53,044 nt of DNA. It comes from Phycisphaerae bacterium. Its GTDB lineage: Bacteria; Planctomycetota; Phycisphaerae; Phycisphaerales; SM1A02. A program made the translations under genes and the position numbers. Shown piece after piece: positions 1 through 8,371 of the stretch. The notes below the pieces were generated by a model. That model searched no databases and was not told where the DNA came from. It saw only the letters and a list, made by a program, of their open reading frames with translations. Each line of letters begins with the position of its first letter. Positions within the stretch are counted from its first letter, which is position 1. Location: NCBI GenBank assembly GCA_002862305.1, contig PKCS01000033.1, positions 1-53,044 of the forward strand, written 5' to 3'.

Positions 1-1613
1 TCCTTCCCGCTCGCGAACTCCTGGATCTCCTTGGAGATCCGGACGCTGCACCAGTCGTGCCCGCACATCGCGCAGAAGTCGGTGTCCACGTCGAGGTCCT
101 CGTCATGGAACGCACGGGCGGTGTCCGGGTCGAAGGAGAGCTCGAAGTGCTTCTTCCAGTTGAGCGCGGCCCGGGCCTTGGTGAGCTCGTCGTCGCGGTC
201 CCGGGTCCCGGGGATCCCGAGCGCGATGTCCGCGGCGTGAGCGGCGATCTTGTAGGCGATGCACCCCTGCTTGACGTCATCGCGCTTGGGGAGCCCGAGG
301 TGCTCCTTGGGGGTGACGTAGCAGAGCATCGAGGCCCCGTGGTAGGCGGCGGCGGTGGCCCCGATGCAGGAGGTGATGTGGTCGTAGCCGGGGAAGATGT
401 CGGTGACCAGCGGTCCGAGCACGTAGAACGGCGCTCCGTGGCAGAGTCTCCGCTGGAGCTTCATGTTGAACTCGATCTGGTCGAAGGGAACGTGTCCGGG
501 GCCCTCGATCATCACCTGGACCCCGCAGCGCCAGGCCCGCTCGGTCAGGTCCCCCAGTGCGCTCAGTTCCCCGAGCTGGGCCGCATCCGTGGCGTCGGCG
601 AGTCCGCCGGGGCGGAGTCCGTCACCGATCGAGAAGGTGACGTCGTAGCGCCGCATGATCCCGCAGATCTTCTCCCACGCGGTGTTCATCGGGTTCTCGC
701 GACCCTGGTGGTGGATCATCCACTTCGCGAGCAGGGAGCCCCCGCGGGAGACGATCCCGATGAGCCGGTCCTTCACCAGGGGAAGGTGTTCCCGCAGGGT
801 CCCGGCGTGGATCGTGAAGTAGTCGACCCCCTGGGCGGCCTGGTGCTCGAGGGTCTCGAGGATCATCGACTCCTCGAGCTCCTCGATCTTGCGACCGATG
901 ATCATCGAGTAGATCGGCACGGTCCCGATGGGGACGTTGCTGTTCCGGATGATCGCCTGCCGGGTGGCGTCGAGGTCCCCGCCGGTGGAGAGGTCCATGA
1001 CGGTGTCCCCGCCCCACTGTTCGGCCCACTTGAGCTTCTCGACCTCCTCGTCGGTCGAGCTCGAGACCGGGGAGGCCCCCATGTTGGCGTTGATCTTGGT
1101 CTTGGTGGACCGGCCGATGGCCATTGGATCCAGCTGGTGCTCGAGGTGCACCCGGTTCGCGGGAATCACGAGGCGTCCCGCCGCCACCTCGTCCCGCACC
1201 TGGTGCGGGGTCAGGTGCGGTTCGCGCTCGGAGACCCGCTCCATCTCGGGGGTGACGACGCCGAGCCGTGCCTGTTCGAGCTGGGTGACGGCCTCGAATC
1301 CCTCGGGCGCACGACAGCGGATGAAGCCCGTCCCCGGGCGTCCGTGTCCGGAACATCCCTCTTCGATGGAATCGACTTCCTCGATCGTCCATCCCTCGGG
1401 CAGGAAGTCCCAGGCGGTCGACTGGCTGGGCGGCGGCATGCCCGGGGTGTCGGGGGAGGAGAAGCTCAGGGGGCCCCCGATGTCGGGACGATTCGCGAAG
1501 GAACCAGGGGTGGTGCCCTGGGCCTGACTCGATGGGTTCAGGGCACCGTTCACGGGCATCGCCCATTCGAGGTCTTCGATCGAGATCGAGGGTTCGGATT
1601 CTTTGTGGATCAT
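1..1613 (-). CDS. thiC: Phosphomethylpyrimidine synthase ThiC (3' end off the window)
   Basis: ThiC is a radical-SAM enzyme that rearranges aminoimidazole ribotide into hydroxymethylpyrimidine phosphate for thiamine synthesis in the cytoplasm. The minus-strand frame starts with [17 protein letters not shown] at 1613 and stays open to base 1, so only the last few codons are missing. Visible family signatures are [13 protein letters not shown], the [13 protein letters not shown] segment, [33 protein letters not shown] and the C-terminal cluster-binding motif CAMCGHDWC (C-x2-C-x4-C) close to the left edge. An AGAGGAG ribosome site precedes the ATG. The visible part is about 537 aa, slightly shorter than the usual 580-630 aa, mainly at the N-terminus. 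A TPP riboswitch lies upstream, which confirms the assignment. Confidence 0.97.
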   Translation of the reverse strand, partial: MIHKESEPSISIEDLEWAMPVNGALNPSSQAQGTTPGSFANRPDIGGPLSFSSPDTPGMPPPSQSTAWDFLPEGWTIEEVDSIEEGCSGHGRPGTGFIRCRAPEGFEAVTQLEQARLGVVTPEMERVSEREPHLTPHQVRDEVAAGRLVIPANRVHLEHQLDPMAIGRSTKTKINANMGASPVSSSTDEEVEKLKWAEQWGGDTVMDLSTGGDLDATRQAIIRNSNVPIGTVPIYSMIIGRKIEELEESMILETLEHQAAQGVDYFTIHAGTLREHLPLVKDRLIGIVSRGGSLLAKWMIHHQGRENPMNTAWEKICGIMRRYDVTFSIGDGLRPGGLADATDAAQLGELSALGDLTERAWRCGVQVMIEGPGHVPFDQIEFNMKLQRRLCHGAPFYVLGPLVTDIFPGYDHITSCIGATAAAYHGASMLCYVTPKEHLGLPKRDDVKQGCIAYKIAAHAADIALGIPGTRDRDDELTKARAALNWKKHFELSFDPDTARAFHDEDLDVDTDFCAMCGHDWCSVRISKEIQEFASGK

Positions 1614-1623
1614 CTCTTGAGCA

Positions 1624-1642
1624 CTCCTCTGGCGGCGAGAAG
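1624..1642 (-). promoter_or_regulatory. Hairpin masking the thiC ribosome binding site
   Basis: Read on the minus strand, CTTCTC (1642-1637) can pair with GAGGAG (1629-1624) across a 7-nt GCCGCCA loop, with one G-U pair. GAGGAG is the thiC Shine-Dalgarno sequence, so this could be the expression platform of the TPP riboswitch. Only the pairing is seen; the switching is inferred. Confidence 0.45.
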
Positions 1643-1681
1643 CCTCGGGATGCACGACGCCTGAGTCGGGTCGGGGATCCA

Positions 1682-1757
1682 GACGCTTCCCTACGCCGGT
1701 TCCAGCCGGATCAGGTTCAACGGGTGCCTCTCAGTCCCGATTGGGGACGCCCCGAGC
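1682..1757 (-). promoter_or_regulatory. TPP riboswitch (THI element) controlling thiC
   Basis: On the minus strand this stretch carries the conserved thi-box pieces in order: the GGGGCGTCCCC stem, CTGAGA, then ACCTGATCCGG and GGCGTAGGGAAG. These bind thiamine pyrophosphate and lower expression of thiamine genes when TPP is plentiful. The element ends about 68 nt before the thiC start. No run of U follows it. Instead a small hairpin (1624-1642) can mask the ribosome binding site, so control is probably translational (inference). Confidence 0.96.
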
Positions 1758-1767
1758 GATAGGCTGT

Positions 1768-1773
1768 ATTCTA
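1768..1773 (-). promoter_or_regulatory. Candidate -10 box for thiC
   Basis: The minus strand reads GTCGGCTAGAAT just upstream of the riboswitch. A start 6-7 nt downstream would put the RNA 5' end near 1760, immediately before the TPP element. No convincing -35 box is visible. The same GTCGGCTAGA string precedes the glycosylasparaginase gene (14915-14920). Confidence 0.45.
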
Positions 1774-1864
1774 GCCGACGTGTCCACCGAAGGTGGTCGG
1801 CCGGGTGGAGAACCGACCTCGGACGGCCCCAGCAGCCGCAAGAACGCATCGAGGAAGACCCAAC

Positions 1865-2374
1865 ATGAAGACCGTCGGAATCATCATCGCCATCCTTGTC
1901 CTGCTCGGAGGCTGCTGCGTGGGAGGCGGCTTCACCCTCTTCTACCTGTTCGAGCAACAGGTACAGACCGCGATCACGCCCCAGGTGGAGGGGACCGCGG
2001 CGGTGGAGCGCTTCATCGGGAAGGTCGAGACGGTGAAGCTGGACGTCAACCAGACGGTCCAGCAGGCCCAGTCCGGCGACGACGACCGACTGGCCATGTC
2101 GATCAGCGGCGACAAGGGCGCGGGGCTCCTGCTCGTCAAGCCCTCCGAGGAAGGCACCCTCGCCAAGCTGGAGTGGGCGATCCTTGAATACGACGGCACG
2201 TCCTACGTGGTGCTCGGCACGCCGCCGGAGACCCTGGACGCGATCACCCTGTCCGGCAGCGACAACCCCTCGCCTCCGGCCGACGAGTCCGGAGTGAAGC
2301 CGGCGGAACCGGTCGGTGAAGCAAGCGGATCGAGCGGTGAGGCCGAACCGGCGACCACGCCCGCGGCGGGCTGA
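1865..2374 (+). CDS. Small membrane-anchored protein of unknown function
   Basis: This 169-aa protein begins MKTVGIIIAILVLLGG, an N-terminal hydrophobic anchor (residues 3-30) that includes GGCCVGGG. A soluble domain of about 110 residues and a Pro/Glu/Ala-rich tail follow, consistent with a protein tethered to the outer face of the inner membrane. The start was chosen because GAGGAAG lies just upstream; an in-frame GTG further upstream would place basic residues before the anchor. No family was recognised. The dehydratase gene starts 16 bp after its stop, so the two may be co-transcribed, but no functional link is evident. Confidence 0.72.
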   Translation: MKTVGIIIAILVLLGGCCVGGGFTLFYLFEQQVQTAITPQVEGTAAVERFIGKVETVKLDVNQTVQQAQSGDDDRLAMSISGDKGAGLLLVKPSEEGTLAKLEWAILEYDGTSYVVLGTPPETLDAITLSGSDNPSPPADESGVKPAEPVGEASGSSGEAEPATTPAAG

Positions 2375-2390
2375 CGAACGGGACGTTCGC

Positions 2391-3341
2391 ATGGTCGGTA
2401 TCGAGGACATTCGTGAGGCGGCGGAGCGGATCGCCCCGTTCGCCCATCGCACCCCGGTGCTGACCAGCGAGACGCTGGACCGCCGTGCGGGGCGCACGCT
2501 GTTCCTGAAGGGAGAGCACCTCCAGAAGGTGGGCGCGTTCAAGTTCCGCGGGGCCTGCAACGCGGTGATGGGACTCGATGAGGAGGAAGCGAGGGCCGGC
2601 GTGGTGACCCATTCCAGCGGGAACCATGCGCAGGCCCTGGCCCTGGCGGCAAGGATCCGGGGGATTCGGGCGACGATCGTCATGCCGCGGGGTGCGCCGA
2701 GGGTGAAGCGACGGGCGGTCGAGGAATACGGCGGCCGGGTCATCGAATGCGAGCCTTCACAGCAGGCGCGCGAGGAGGGCGCGGCGAGGGTCATGGCGGA
2801 GGAGGGTGCGGTGTTCATACCCCCCTACGACGACCCGCGGATCATCGCCGGGCAGGGCACGACCTTCCTGGAGCTCGACCAGCAGGTGGGGGAACTCGAC
2901 GCGCTGGTGGTCCCCCTCGGGGGAGGCGGACTGCTCTCGGGAATGGCCCTGGCGGCCAGGGCGCTCCGTCCGGAGCTCCACATCATCGGGGTCGAGCCGG
3001 AACTCGCGGACGATGCGCGCGAATCGATCGAGCGAGGGCGGATCGTCCCCCAGCGACCTCCCCGGACCATCTGCGACGGGCTGCGAACCTCGCTGGGGGA
3101 ACTGACCTTCCCGATCATCCGCGACCACGTGGACGAGATCCTCACCGTGTCCGACGAGTCCACCACCGAGGTGATGAGGTACTGCTGGGAACGCTGCAAG
3201 ATGGTGGTCGAGTCGAGCGGGGTGATCGGCGTCGCGGCCGTGCTCGACGACGAGTTCAGGCGACGCCCGGGCCTCGAGCGGGTCGCGGTGGTGATCACCG
3301 GGGGGAACCTCGACCTCGAGCACCTGCCCTGGCAGGAGTGA
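2391..3341 (+). CDS. Serine/threonine dehydratase or serine racemase-like PLP enzyme
   Basis: This is a fold-type II pyridoxal-phosphate enzyme of 316 aa, the usual length for the serine racemase / catabolic threonine dehydratase group. The PLP lysine is K51 in GAFKFRGA. SSGNHAQALA is the substrate-binding loop and VPLGGGGLLSG the phosphate-binding glycine loop. The C-terminal part has VVESSGVIGVAAVL and VITGGNLD. No C-terminal ACT regulatory domain is present, so feedback control by isoleucine is not expected. The likely reaction is deamination of L-threonine or L-serine to the 2-oxo acid and ammonia; racemase activity cannot be excluded. The ATG at 2391 was chosen because the upstream in-frame GTG lies inside the preceding gene. 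Confidence 0.88.
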   Translation: MVGIEDIREAAERIAPFAHRTPVLTSETLDRRAGRTLFLKGEHLQKVGAFKFRGACNAVMGLDEEEARAGVVTHSSGNHAQALALAARIRGIRATIVMPRGAPRVKRRAVEEYGGRVIECEPSQQAREEGAARVMAEEGAVFIPPYDDPRIIAGQGTTFLELDQQVGELDALVVPLGGGGLLSGMALAARALRPELHIIGVEPELADDARESIERGRIVPQRPPRTICDGLRTSLGELTFPIIRDHVDEILTVSDESTTEVMRYCWERCKMVVESSGVIGVAAVLDDEFRRRPGLERVAVVITGGNLDLEHLPWQE

Positions 3342-3346
3342 ACCGG

Positions 3347-4396
3347 TCAGGGAGTCCAGGCGAACAGGAGCTCGGTGAGGTCGGAGCCGTTCACCACCCC
3401 GTCGCAGTTGAGGTCGGCCGGGGCGTCGGTGCCCCCCCAGGCGAAGAGCAGGTTCGCGAGGTCCGCGCCGTTGACGAGGTCGTCGCCGTTGAGGTCGGGA
3501 TCGCCCGGGCAGGACTGGTCCACGACGCCGTTGGCGAGGATGGAGATCGCGAAGCTGGCGACCGCGGTCCCGGCACTGGGAACCCCGCTGAGGAGGATGT
3601 TCGCGGTCCCCCCGGGCGGCAGGATGGTCGGCAGCGGCAGGGGAACGGCGTCGAACGAGAAGCCCTCGGTGGGGATCGCGTCGTCGAACGTGGAGGATGC
3701 GGTGATCTGGAAGTCGTAGCCGCCGGGGGTGGGGATGAGCAGTCCGGAGACCGGGAGCGACAGCGGCACCGGATCGGGGGTGGTCTCCTCCCCGAAGAGG
3801 GTGAAGGAGAAGCTGCTCTCCACCTGCACGGTCCCGGTCACGGGATAGGTCCCGGATTCATCGGGCGCCCCGAGGGTCAGGCTCGAGATCCCGACCTGTT
3901 GCAGGACGAGGTTGCTGAGGGTGATCTCCCCGAGCGGGACCGGGATCGCGAACCCGCCGATGTAGAGGGAGTTTGGATCCACGGTCCGGAAGGTGTCGTA
4001 GGTGAAGTCGAGTCCGGCGTCGAGCGAGCTCGTTCCGCCGCCGAGCACGTCGGTGACCAGCCCCGAGATCTCGAGCAGGTTCCCGGGAAGATCGAGCTCC
4101 ACGCTGAAGGAGCCGGAAGGCGCGAACTCCTGGGAACTCGAAAGGCTCGCATCCGCGGTGTAGCTGATCGGGTTGTTCCCGCTTCCACCGAAGAAGCCGG
4201 GAAGGGTCCGGGTGCCGGTGGGATTGGTCTCGGCGTCGTAGTCCCCGATCAGGGTGCCCCCGAAGGAGAACTGAACGTCGAGGGCGCCGTTGATCAGGCT
4301 CTGCTGCTGGTCGACGGTGAAGTCGACGTCCTGCGCGAGGACGGAACTGGAGGCGAGCAGGAGCGGGATGGCGACGAGGTTCGATCGCGGGTGCAT
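3347..4396 (-). CDS. Secreted protein with C-terminal dockerin-like tag
   Basis: The 349-aa product has a signal peptide (MHPRSNLVAIPLLLASSSVLAQ). About 260 residues of Ser/Thr/Gly-rich, beta-type sequence follow. The end carries two dockerin-like repeats, DLNGDDLVNGADLANLLFAW and DLNCDGVVNGSDLTELLFAW. Each has the Asp/Asn calcium-binding spacing of type I dockerins, but they sit in a planctomycete-style GDPDLNGD...WTP arrangement. GGAG precedes the ATG at 4396; an upstream in-frame start would spoil the signal peptide. The central domain was not recognised. In this lineage such tags mark many exported proteins, but their partner is unknown. It may be co-expressed with the next minus-strand secreted genes, although a 116-bp gap separates them. 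Confidence 0.78.
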   Translation of the reverse strand: MHPRSNLVAIPLLLASSSVLAQDVDFTVDQQQSLINGALDVQFSFGGTLIGDYDAETNPTGTRTLPGFFGGSGNNPISYTADASLSSSQEFAPSGSFSVELDLPGNLLEISGLVTDVLGGGTSSLDAGLDFTYDTFRTVDPNSLYIGGFAIPVPLGEITLSNLVLQQVGISSLTLGAPDESGTYPVTGTVQVESSFSFTLFGEETTPDPVPLSLPVSGLLIPTPGGYDFQITASSTFDDAIPTEGFSFDAVPLPLPTILPPGGTANILLSGVPSAGTAVASFAISILANGVVDQSCPGDPDLNGDDLVNGADLANLLFAWGGTDAPADLNCDGVVNGSDLTELLFAWTP

Positions 4397-4512
4397 GGAT
4401 TCGTTCTCCGGGGTCTGGATCGACGGGCATTCTGGTCCAAGGCTAGGGAAAAAGCCTGTGGAGTGGAAGCCCCGATCCATGAGTTGAATGATCCTGCTCG
4501 ATTACAGGACAG

Positions 4513-5556
4513 TCAGGGGGACCACTCGGAGAGCAGTCTCGACAGGTCCGCTCCATCGACGACCCCGTCGCAGTCGACATCGCCGTCCGGTCCCGACCCT
4601 CCCCACGAGACCAGGAGCAGGGCGAGGTCCGCTCCGTTCACCAGGCCGTCTCGGTTCAGGTCGACCCGACCGCTGCAGGGCTCCGGATCACAGCCCAGTT
4701 CCAGCAGGTAGCGGTTCCCGAAGTAGGACGGTCCGGGCTCCTCGCCGTCGTCCAGCTCGTCGAGTGCGCAGGGCAGTCCCTGGCGCAGGGCCAGTTCCTC
4801 CCGGCCGGGCGCGACCACGATCGACCACTGTCCCGCGGGCACCTCGAGCTCGACTTCGGCGGGTCCGGTGCACAGGACGGACTCGAGAATCGAGCGAACC
4901 TGGATGGGGCCCGCGCACGGCCCGTCGAGGACGACCACCTGCGCGGGGAACTCGGACTCGATGGACACCCGGAGCAGGGTGGTTCCCGGAAGATCGACCC
5001 GGTACCAGTCGGTGTCGCGGGGAGCGCCGGTCGTGGTGGTGCCGAGGATCCGATCGCCGCAGGCGAGCTCGCCGAAGGTCGGTTCGAGGAGGTTGCACCC
5101 GTCGTTGAGGCGCTCGTTGCACGGCTCCTCCTCCAGAACGGCGTCCGGGGGGGCCTCGAGGATGCAGGCGGGCCGGTCGCAGAGGTCCAGCGAGAGGTCG
5201 ATGCAGTACTGGTCCCAGTCCACGTAGCAGCAGTGCCAGTCGTGGTCGCAGGTGATCCGGCAGCAGGCCTGGTCGGAGCAGCCCGGAACGTCCGAGCGGA
5301 TGGTGCAGGGCTGGGAGCCCGGACAGGACAGCCCGTCGCAGAAGGCGTCGACGGCGTCGAGGCAGAGCGAATCCCACTCGAAGTCGCAGCAGAGGGGATC
5401 CGCCGCGCACACTGCATCGCAGCACTCGGTGACCACGCACCCCGGGTCCGCGTGCGGCTCGTCGCAGGGACCGGTCGCACCCGGATTGCATTGAGCATGG
5501 CCCGGGGTGGCGGTAGCGAGGAGGGCCGGCAGGAAGAGGAGGATGCAGGACCTCAT
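4513..5556 (-). CDS. Secreted Cys-rich repeat protein with dockerin-like tag
   Basis: This 347-aa protein starts with a signal peptide (MRSCILLFLPALLATATPGHAQ). Two cysteine-rich repeats follow, of the type ECCDAVCAADPLCCDFEWD and ACCRITCDHDWHCCYVDWD, each ending in a C-x-D motif. Next comes a domain of about 150 residues (GTTTTGAPRDTDWYRVDL...) that resembles the bacterial pre-peptidase C-terminal beta-sandwich. The end has a dockerin-like pair, DLNRDGLVNGADLALLLVSW and DVDCDGVVDGADLSRLLSEW. The many cysteines imply disulphide bonding outside the cytoplasm. Its ATG overlaps the stop of the upstream VCBS gene by 4 bp, so the two are translationally coupled. Confidence 0.8.
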   Translation of the reverse strand: MRSCILLFLPALLATATPGHAQCNPGATGPCDEPHADPGCVVTECCDAVCAADPLCCDFEWDSLCLDAVDAFCDGLSCPGSQPCTIRSDVPGCSDQACCRITCDHDWHCCYVDWDQYCIDLSLDLCDRPACILEAPPDAVLEEEPCNERLNDGCNLLEPTFGELACGDRILGTTTTGAPRDTDWYRVDLPGTTLLRVSIESEFPAQVVVLDGPCAGPIQVRSILESVLCTGPAEVELEVPAGQWSIVVAPGREELALRQGLPCALDELDDGEEPGPSYFGNRYLLELGCDPEPCSGRVDLNRDGLVNGADLALLLVSWGGSGPDGDVDCDGVVDGADLSRLLSEWSP

Positions 5557-6947
5557 CGAGGGGCTCCGGTCACCGGGTCGCCCCCCGGGTCGAGGACGGT
5601 CCGCGTGGGATCCCCGCAGAGATCGCTCAGCCACTTGGCGAGCGCGACTCCGTCGGTCCGGAGCTCCGGAGGCACGACTGAACCGGGAGCCCGCGGGGCG
5701 GGCGTCGGCTGGTCCGGGGATCGCGGCGAGGCGCCCCCGAGTCGATTGTTGCGCAGGATGACCAGCCGGTCCCCGGTGAAGTCCGCCGCGAGGAGGTCGA
5801 GATCGCCGTCGAGGTCGAGGTCCACCGTGCGCAGGAATCGGGTGAACTCGGAGGCCGGGAACGACTGGGGCGCCAGGAACGCGGGCGGGCCGCCCGGGGT
5901 GGTGACGTTCTCGAAGAACGAGATCAGCCCCGGCAGGGCGTGGCCGATGACGACGTCCGGATCGCCATCCCCGTCGAAGTCCCCCACCTCGGGAAACCAC
6001 GAGATCCCGGTCAACGAGCCAGCATGGAGGGTGGTACCCGCGACGTCGCCGGCCTCGTCGACCTCGATCACCGCGAACTGCTGGCTTCCGAAGCTGGTGA
6101 GGGTGAGCAGGCACTCGAGGCGGCCGTCGCCGTTGAAGTCGGCCCAGGCGCCGTAGGAGCATCCCGGGATCGTTCCGTTGTCGAGGACCGGTCCGACCCA
6201 GGAACGGGCCTCCGGGAAGGTGGCCGATCCGTCATTGATCGCGATCTCGAGCGACCGGGTGCCGATGCCCACGGACGTGAGGTCGAGCCGTCCGTCCCCG
6301 TCGAGATCCGGCAGCTGGACGCTCTGGGGGTAGGCGTATCCGTTCTTCCAGGATCCACAGCGAAGCCGGCGGACGGTCTCGAAGCCGCCGGTCCCGTCAC
6401 CGACGAGGACTCGCACCTCGTCGCTGGCATGTCCGACCGCGACCAGGTCGAGGTGCGTGTCGCCATCGAGGTCCGCGAGCCGGGCGGAGCGCAGTTCACG
6501 ACCGAAGCGGAATACGAGGGAGGTCTCGGCGAAGCCGCCGCCAGCCAGTCCCCGCAGGAGCTCGAGCCGGCCCGAACGGGACCTGGCCGCCAGCACCAGG
6601 TCCAGGATGCCGTCCTCGTCGAGGTCCCCGAGCTCCAACCAGTCGATCGGCTGCTCGAGACCGAGGTCCGTCGGAGGACCCAGCGATCCGTTCCCGAGTC
6701 CCGGCAGGACCAGGACCCCTCCTTCCTGCCCCCTTCCGCAGACCACGAGGTCGGTCACCCCGTCCTGGTCGAGGTCACCGAGGTCGAGGCAGGTGGGCGC
6801 GAACCCTGCCGGCAGCTCGATGAGCTCGGGCGCGGCGAAGTCGAAGGTGGTGGACTGCGCGAGGAGCGGGCCCCCGATCGATGGAAGCAGGCATGCCAGG
6901 AAGATCGGCAAGGCCGGGAACGGGCACCATGCTCGGTTGATCTCCAT
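5553..6947 (-). CDS. Secreted FG-GAP/VCBS repeat protein
   Basis: The 464-aa product begins MEINRAWCPFPALPIFLACLL, a signal peptide cleaved near LLAQ. At least six repeats of the FG-GAP/VCBS type follow, with calcium-binding cores such as DLDQDGVTDLVV, DLDEDGILDLVL, DLDGDTHLDLVA, DLDGDGRLDLTS, DFNGDGRLECLL, DFDGDGDPDVVI and DLDLDGDLDLLA. Together they should form a beta-propeller on the cell surface or outside the cell. A Pro-rich linker and a short C-terminal segment follow, with no dockerin tag. GGAGG at good spacing supports the start at 6947. The stop overlaps the next gene's ATG (ATGA), linking it to the Cys-rich dockerin-tagged protein. Confidence 0.88.
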   Translation of the reverse strand: MEINRAWCPFPALPIFLACLLPSIGGPLLAQSTTFDFAAPELIELPAGFAPTCLDLGDLDQDGVTDLVVCGRGQEGGVLVLPGLGNGSLGPPTDLGLEQPIDWLELGDLDEDGILDLVLAARSRSGRLELLRGLAGGGFAETSLVFRFGRELRSARLADLDGDTHLDLVAVGHASDEVRVLVGDGTGGFETVRRLRCGSWKNGYAYPQSVQLPDLDGDGRLDLTSVGIGTRSLEIAINDGSATFPEARSWVGPVLDNGTIPGCSYGAWADFNGDGRLECLLTLTSFGSQQFAVIEVDEAGDVAGTTLHAGSLTGISWFPEVGDFDGDGDPDVVIGHALPGLISFFENVTTPGGPPAFLAPQSFPASEFTRFLRTVDLDLDGDLDLLAADFTGDRLVILRNNRLGGASPRSPDQPTPAPRAPGSVVPPELRTDGVALAKWLSDLCGDPTRTVLDPGGDPVTGAPR

Positions 6948-7064
6948 GGGCGGGTCCTCCGGTCGATCCATGGTAGATGTGAACGACCTGCGGCCCGCCG
7001 GGAAACCATGAATTCAACCCAGCCGGCGATGTCCGTGGGGACCGGATCCCCGAGGGAGCCCTGC

Positions 7065-7889
7065 TCAGTCGGCGTCATCCCGCGAGGGGGCGACCGCGGC
7101 GGGCGGGAGGGGGCGACTCTCGATCCGCCAGCCGGGCTCGGTGCGGGCGCGGGCGATCAGCTGGTTGAACTGCTCGATCCGTCCGTCCGATGGATCGTCC
7201 TCCGCACGCCCGGAAGGCTTCCTGAGCCAGGCGGTCGTCCGATCCCCGTTGCGGTGCGTGAACCGCATGCCGATCGGCAACAGCGTCTCGCGGTCGTAGA
7301 GGAGGTCGATCGACTCGTGGTCCTCCGAAGCGGGGGTCCCCGGTCGCGGCACGAGGTGGAGCACCTCCGCCTCCTTGATGGAACGGAAGAGCGGCTCGTC
7401 GGGGACCGTTCCCAGGGAGACCTTGAAGCGCCTCATCACCTCGTCCGCGTCCTGCTTGAACGGCAGCGGGAGTGGCCCCTTGCCCAGCTCGAAGGGATCG
7501 TCCGAACTGCCCGGGGCGACGATCTGGCGACGGATGAAGTTCTTGCGGCGGGGATCAAGCTCCGTCCACCATCCCTGCTGGAACAGGTGGAACTCGGCCT
7601 GATCGGTGCCGTGCCCCGAGACGTCGATGATTCGATCGAAGACCAGCATCATCTCCCGACGTGGTCCCTCGCCCTTCACGGACACCTCGCCGATCCGGGT
7701 CTCGAAATCACCTTCCAGGCCGTACTCCTTGCGATAGGTGAGCGGGGAGACGAAGACGTCGACCTCCGCGTGCGCGGCCTCGAGCCGCTCGAGCAGTGCG
7801 CGGGCGCCCGACTCGGGGGAGACCTCCTGCGGGATCGCCACCACGAGGGAGCTCATGGATGCGAGGCAGAGGTGGAGTAAGGTGCTCAT
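7065..7889 (-). CDS. Putative exported LolA-like protein
   Basis: This 274-aa protein starts MSTLLHLCLASMSSLVVAIPQE, a probable signal peptide. A LolA/LppX-like sheet pattern follows: YRKEYGLEGDFETRIGEV, an MMLVFDR strand, and late in the protein LLYDRETLLPIGMRFTHRNG, a phrase typical of outer-membrane lipoprotein-carrier-like proteins. It ends in a basic segment. This suggests periplasmic binding of a lipid or lipoprotein, but the similarity is by eye and the assignment is tentative. A GGAG site about 11 nt upstream supports the ATG at 7889. The gap to the VCBS gene is about 117 bp, so it is probably a separate unit. Confidence 0.65.
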   Translation of the reverse strand: MSTLLHLCLASMSSLVVAIPQEVSPESGARALLERLEAAHAEVDVFVSPLTYRKEYGLEGDFETRIGEVSVKGEGPRREMMLVFDRIIDVSGHGTDQAEFHLFQQGWWTELDPRRKNFIRRQIVAPGSSDDPFELGKGPLPLPFKQDADEVMRRFKVSLGTVPDEPLFRSIKEAEVLHLVPRPGTPASEDHESIDLLYDRETLLPIGMRFTHRNGDRTTAWLRKPSGRAEDDPSDGRIEQFNQLIARARTEPGWRIESRPLPPAAVAPSRDDAD

Positions 7890-7952
7890 GGTCGGGGCGT
7901 CTCCGGCTACATCGTATCGAGGTCGACGGGGCTCCGACGAAGGGAGGCATCC

Positions 7953-8354
7953 ATGAGGAAGGTGACCGGACGAGACGGTCGTGATCGGGTCGATGGTGGA
8001 TCCGAGTGGGAACGACGAATGAGCTACTCCAGGGCGATGCGGGCCGGTCCGCTGATCACCATCGCGGGGTGCGTGGGGATCGACGAGGCCGGACGGTATC
8101 CGGATACCGCGTCCGAACAGGCACGTTGCGCGCTTGGGCGGGTTCGGGAGGGGCTGCTCGAGCTCGGAGCGGACCTCGGGCACCTGGTGCGGATCCGCAT
8201 CTACACCACCTGCATCGACCGCTGGGAGGAGTTCGCGGAGGTGATCGGCCCGGCCCTCGCGGAGTCCAGGCCGCCGAACGTGCTGGTGGAGGTGGCGGGG
8301 TTGGTGGATGAGGCGGCGATGATCGAGATCGAGGCGGATGCCTGGGTCGACTAG
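7953..8354 (+). CDS. RidA/YjgF-family protein
   Basis: This 133-aa Rid-family protein has the trimeric chorismate-mutase-like fold pattern: GPLITIAGCVGID, then ALGRVREGLLELGADLGHLVRIRIYTTCIDRWEEF and VEVAGLVDEAAMIEIEADAWV. RidA enzymes deaminate reactive enamine/imine intermediates released by PLP dehydratases. The usual RPARxxVEV segment reads RPPNVLVEV here, so the conserved substrate-binding arginine is replaced by Asn. This suggests a Rid subgroup without classical deaminase activity. A GGGAGG site fixes the ATG at 7953. The N-terminus is about 20 residues longer than typical. Confidence 0.88.
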   Translation: MRKVTGRDGRDRVDGGSEWERRMSYSRAMRAGPLITIAGCVGIDEAGRYPDTASEQARCALGRVREGLLELGADLGHLVRIRIYTTCIDRWEEFAEVIGPALAESRPPNVLVEVAGLVDEAAMIEIEADAWVD

Positions 8355-8371
8355 CGGTGGATTCGCCTCGC

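Noticed and set aside
57-1664. 535-codon plus-strand open frame opposite thiC
   Set aside because: It is the antisense shadow of thiC in GC-rich DNA; its product is low-complexity Gly/Asp/Val sequence with no domain.
2747-4711. 654-codon plus-strand open frame spanning the dehydratase end and the dockerin-tagged gene
   Set aside because: It overlaps two better supported genes and shows Arg/Gly/Asp-rich shadow composition.
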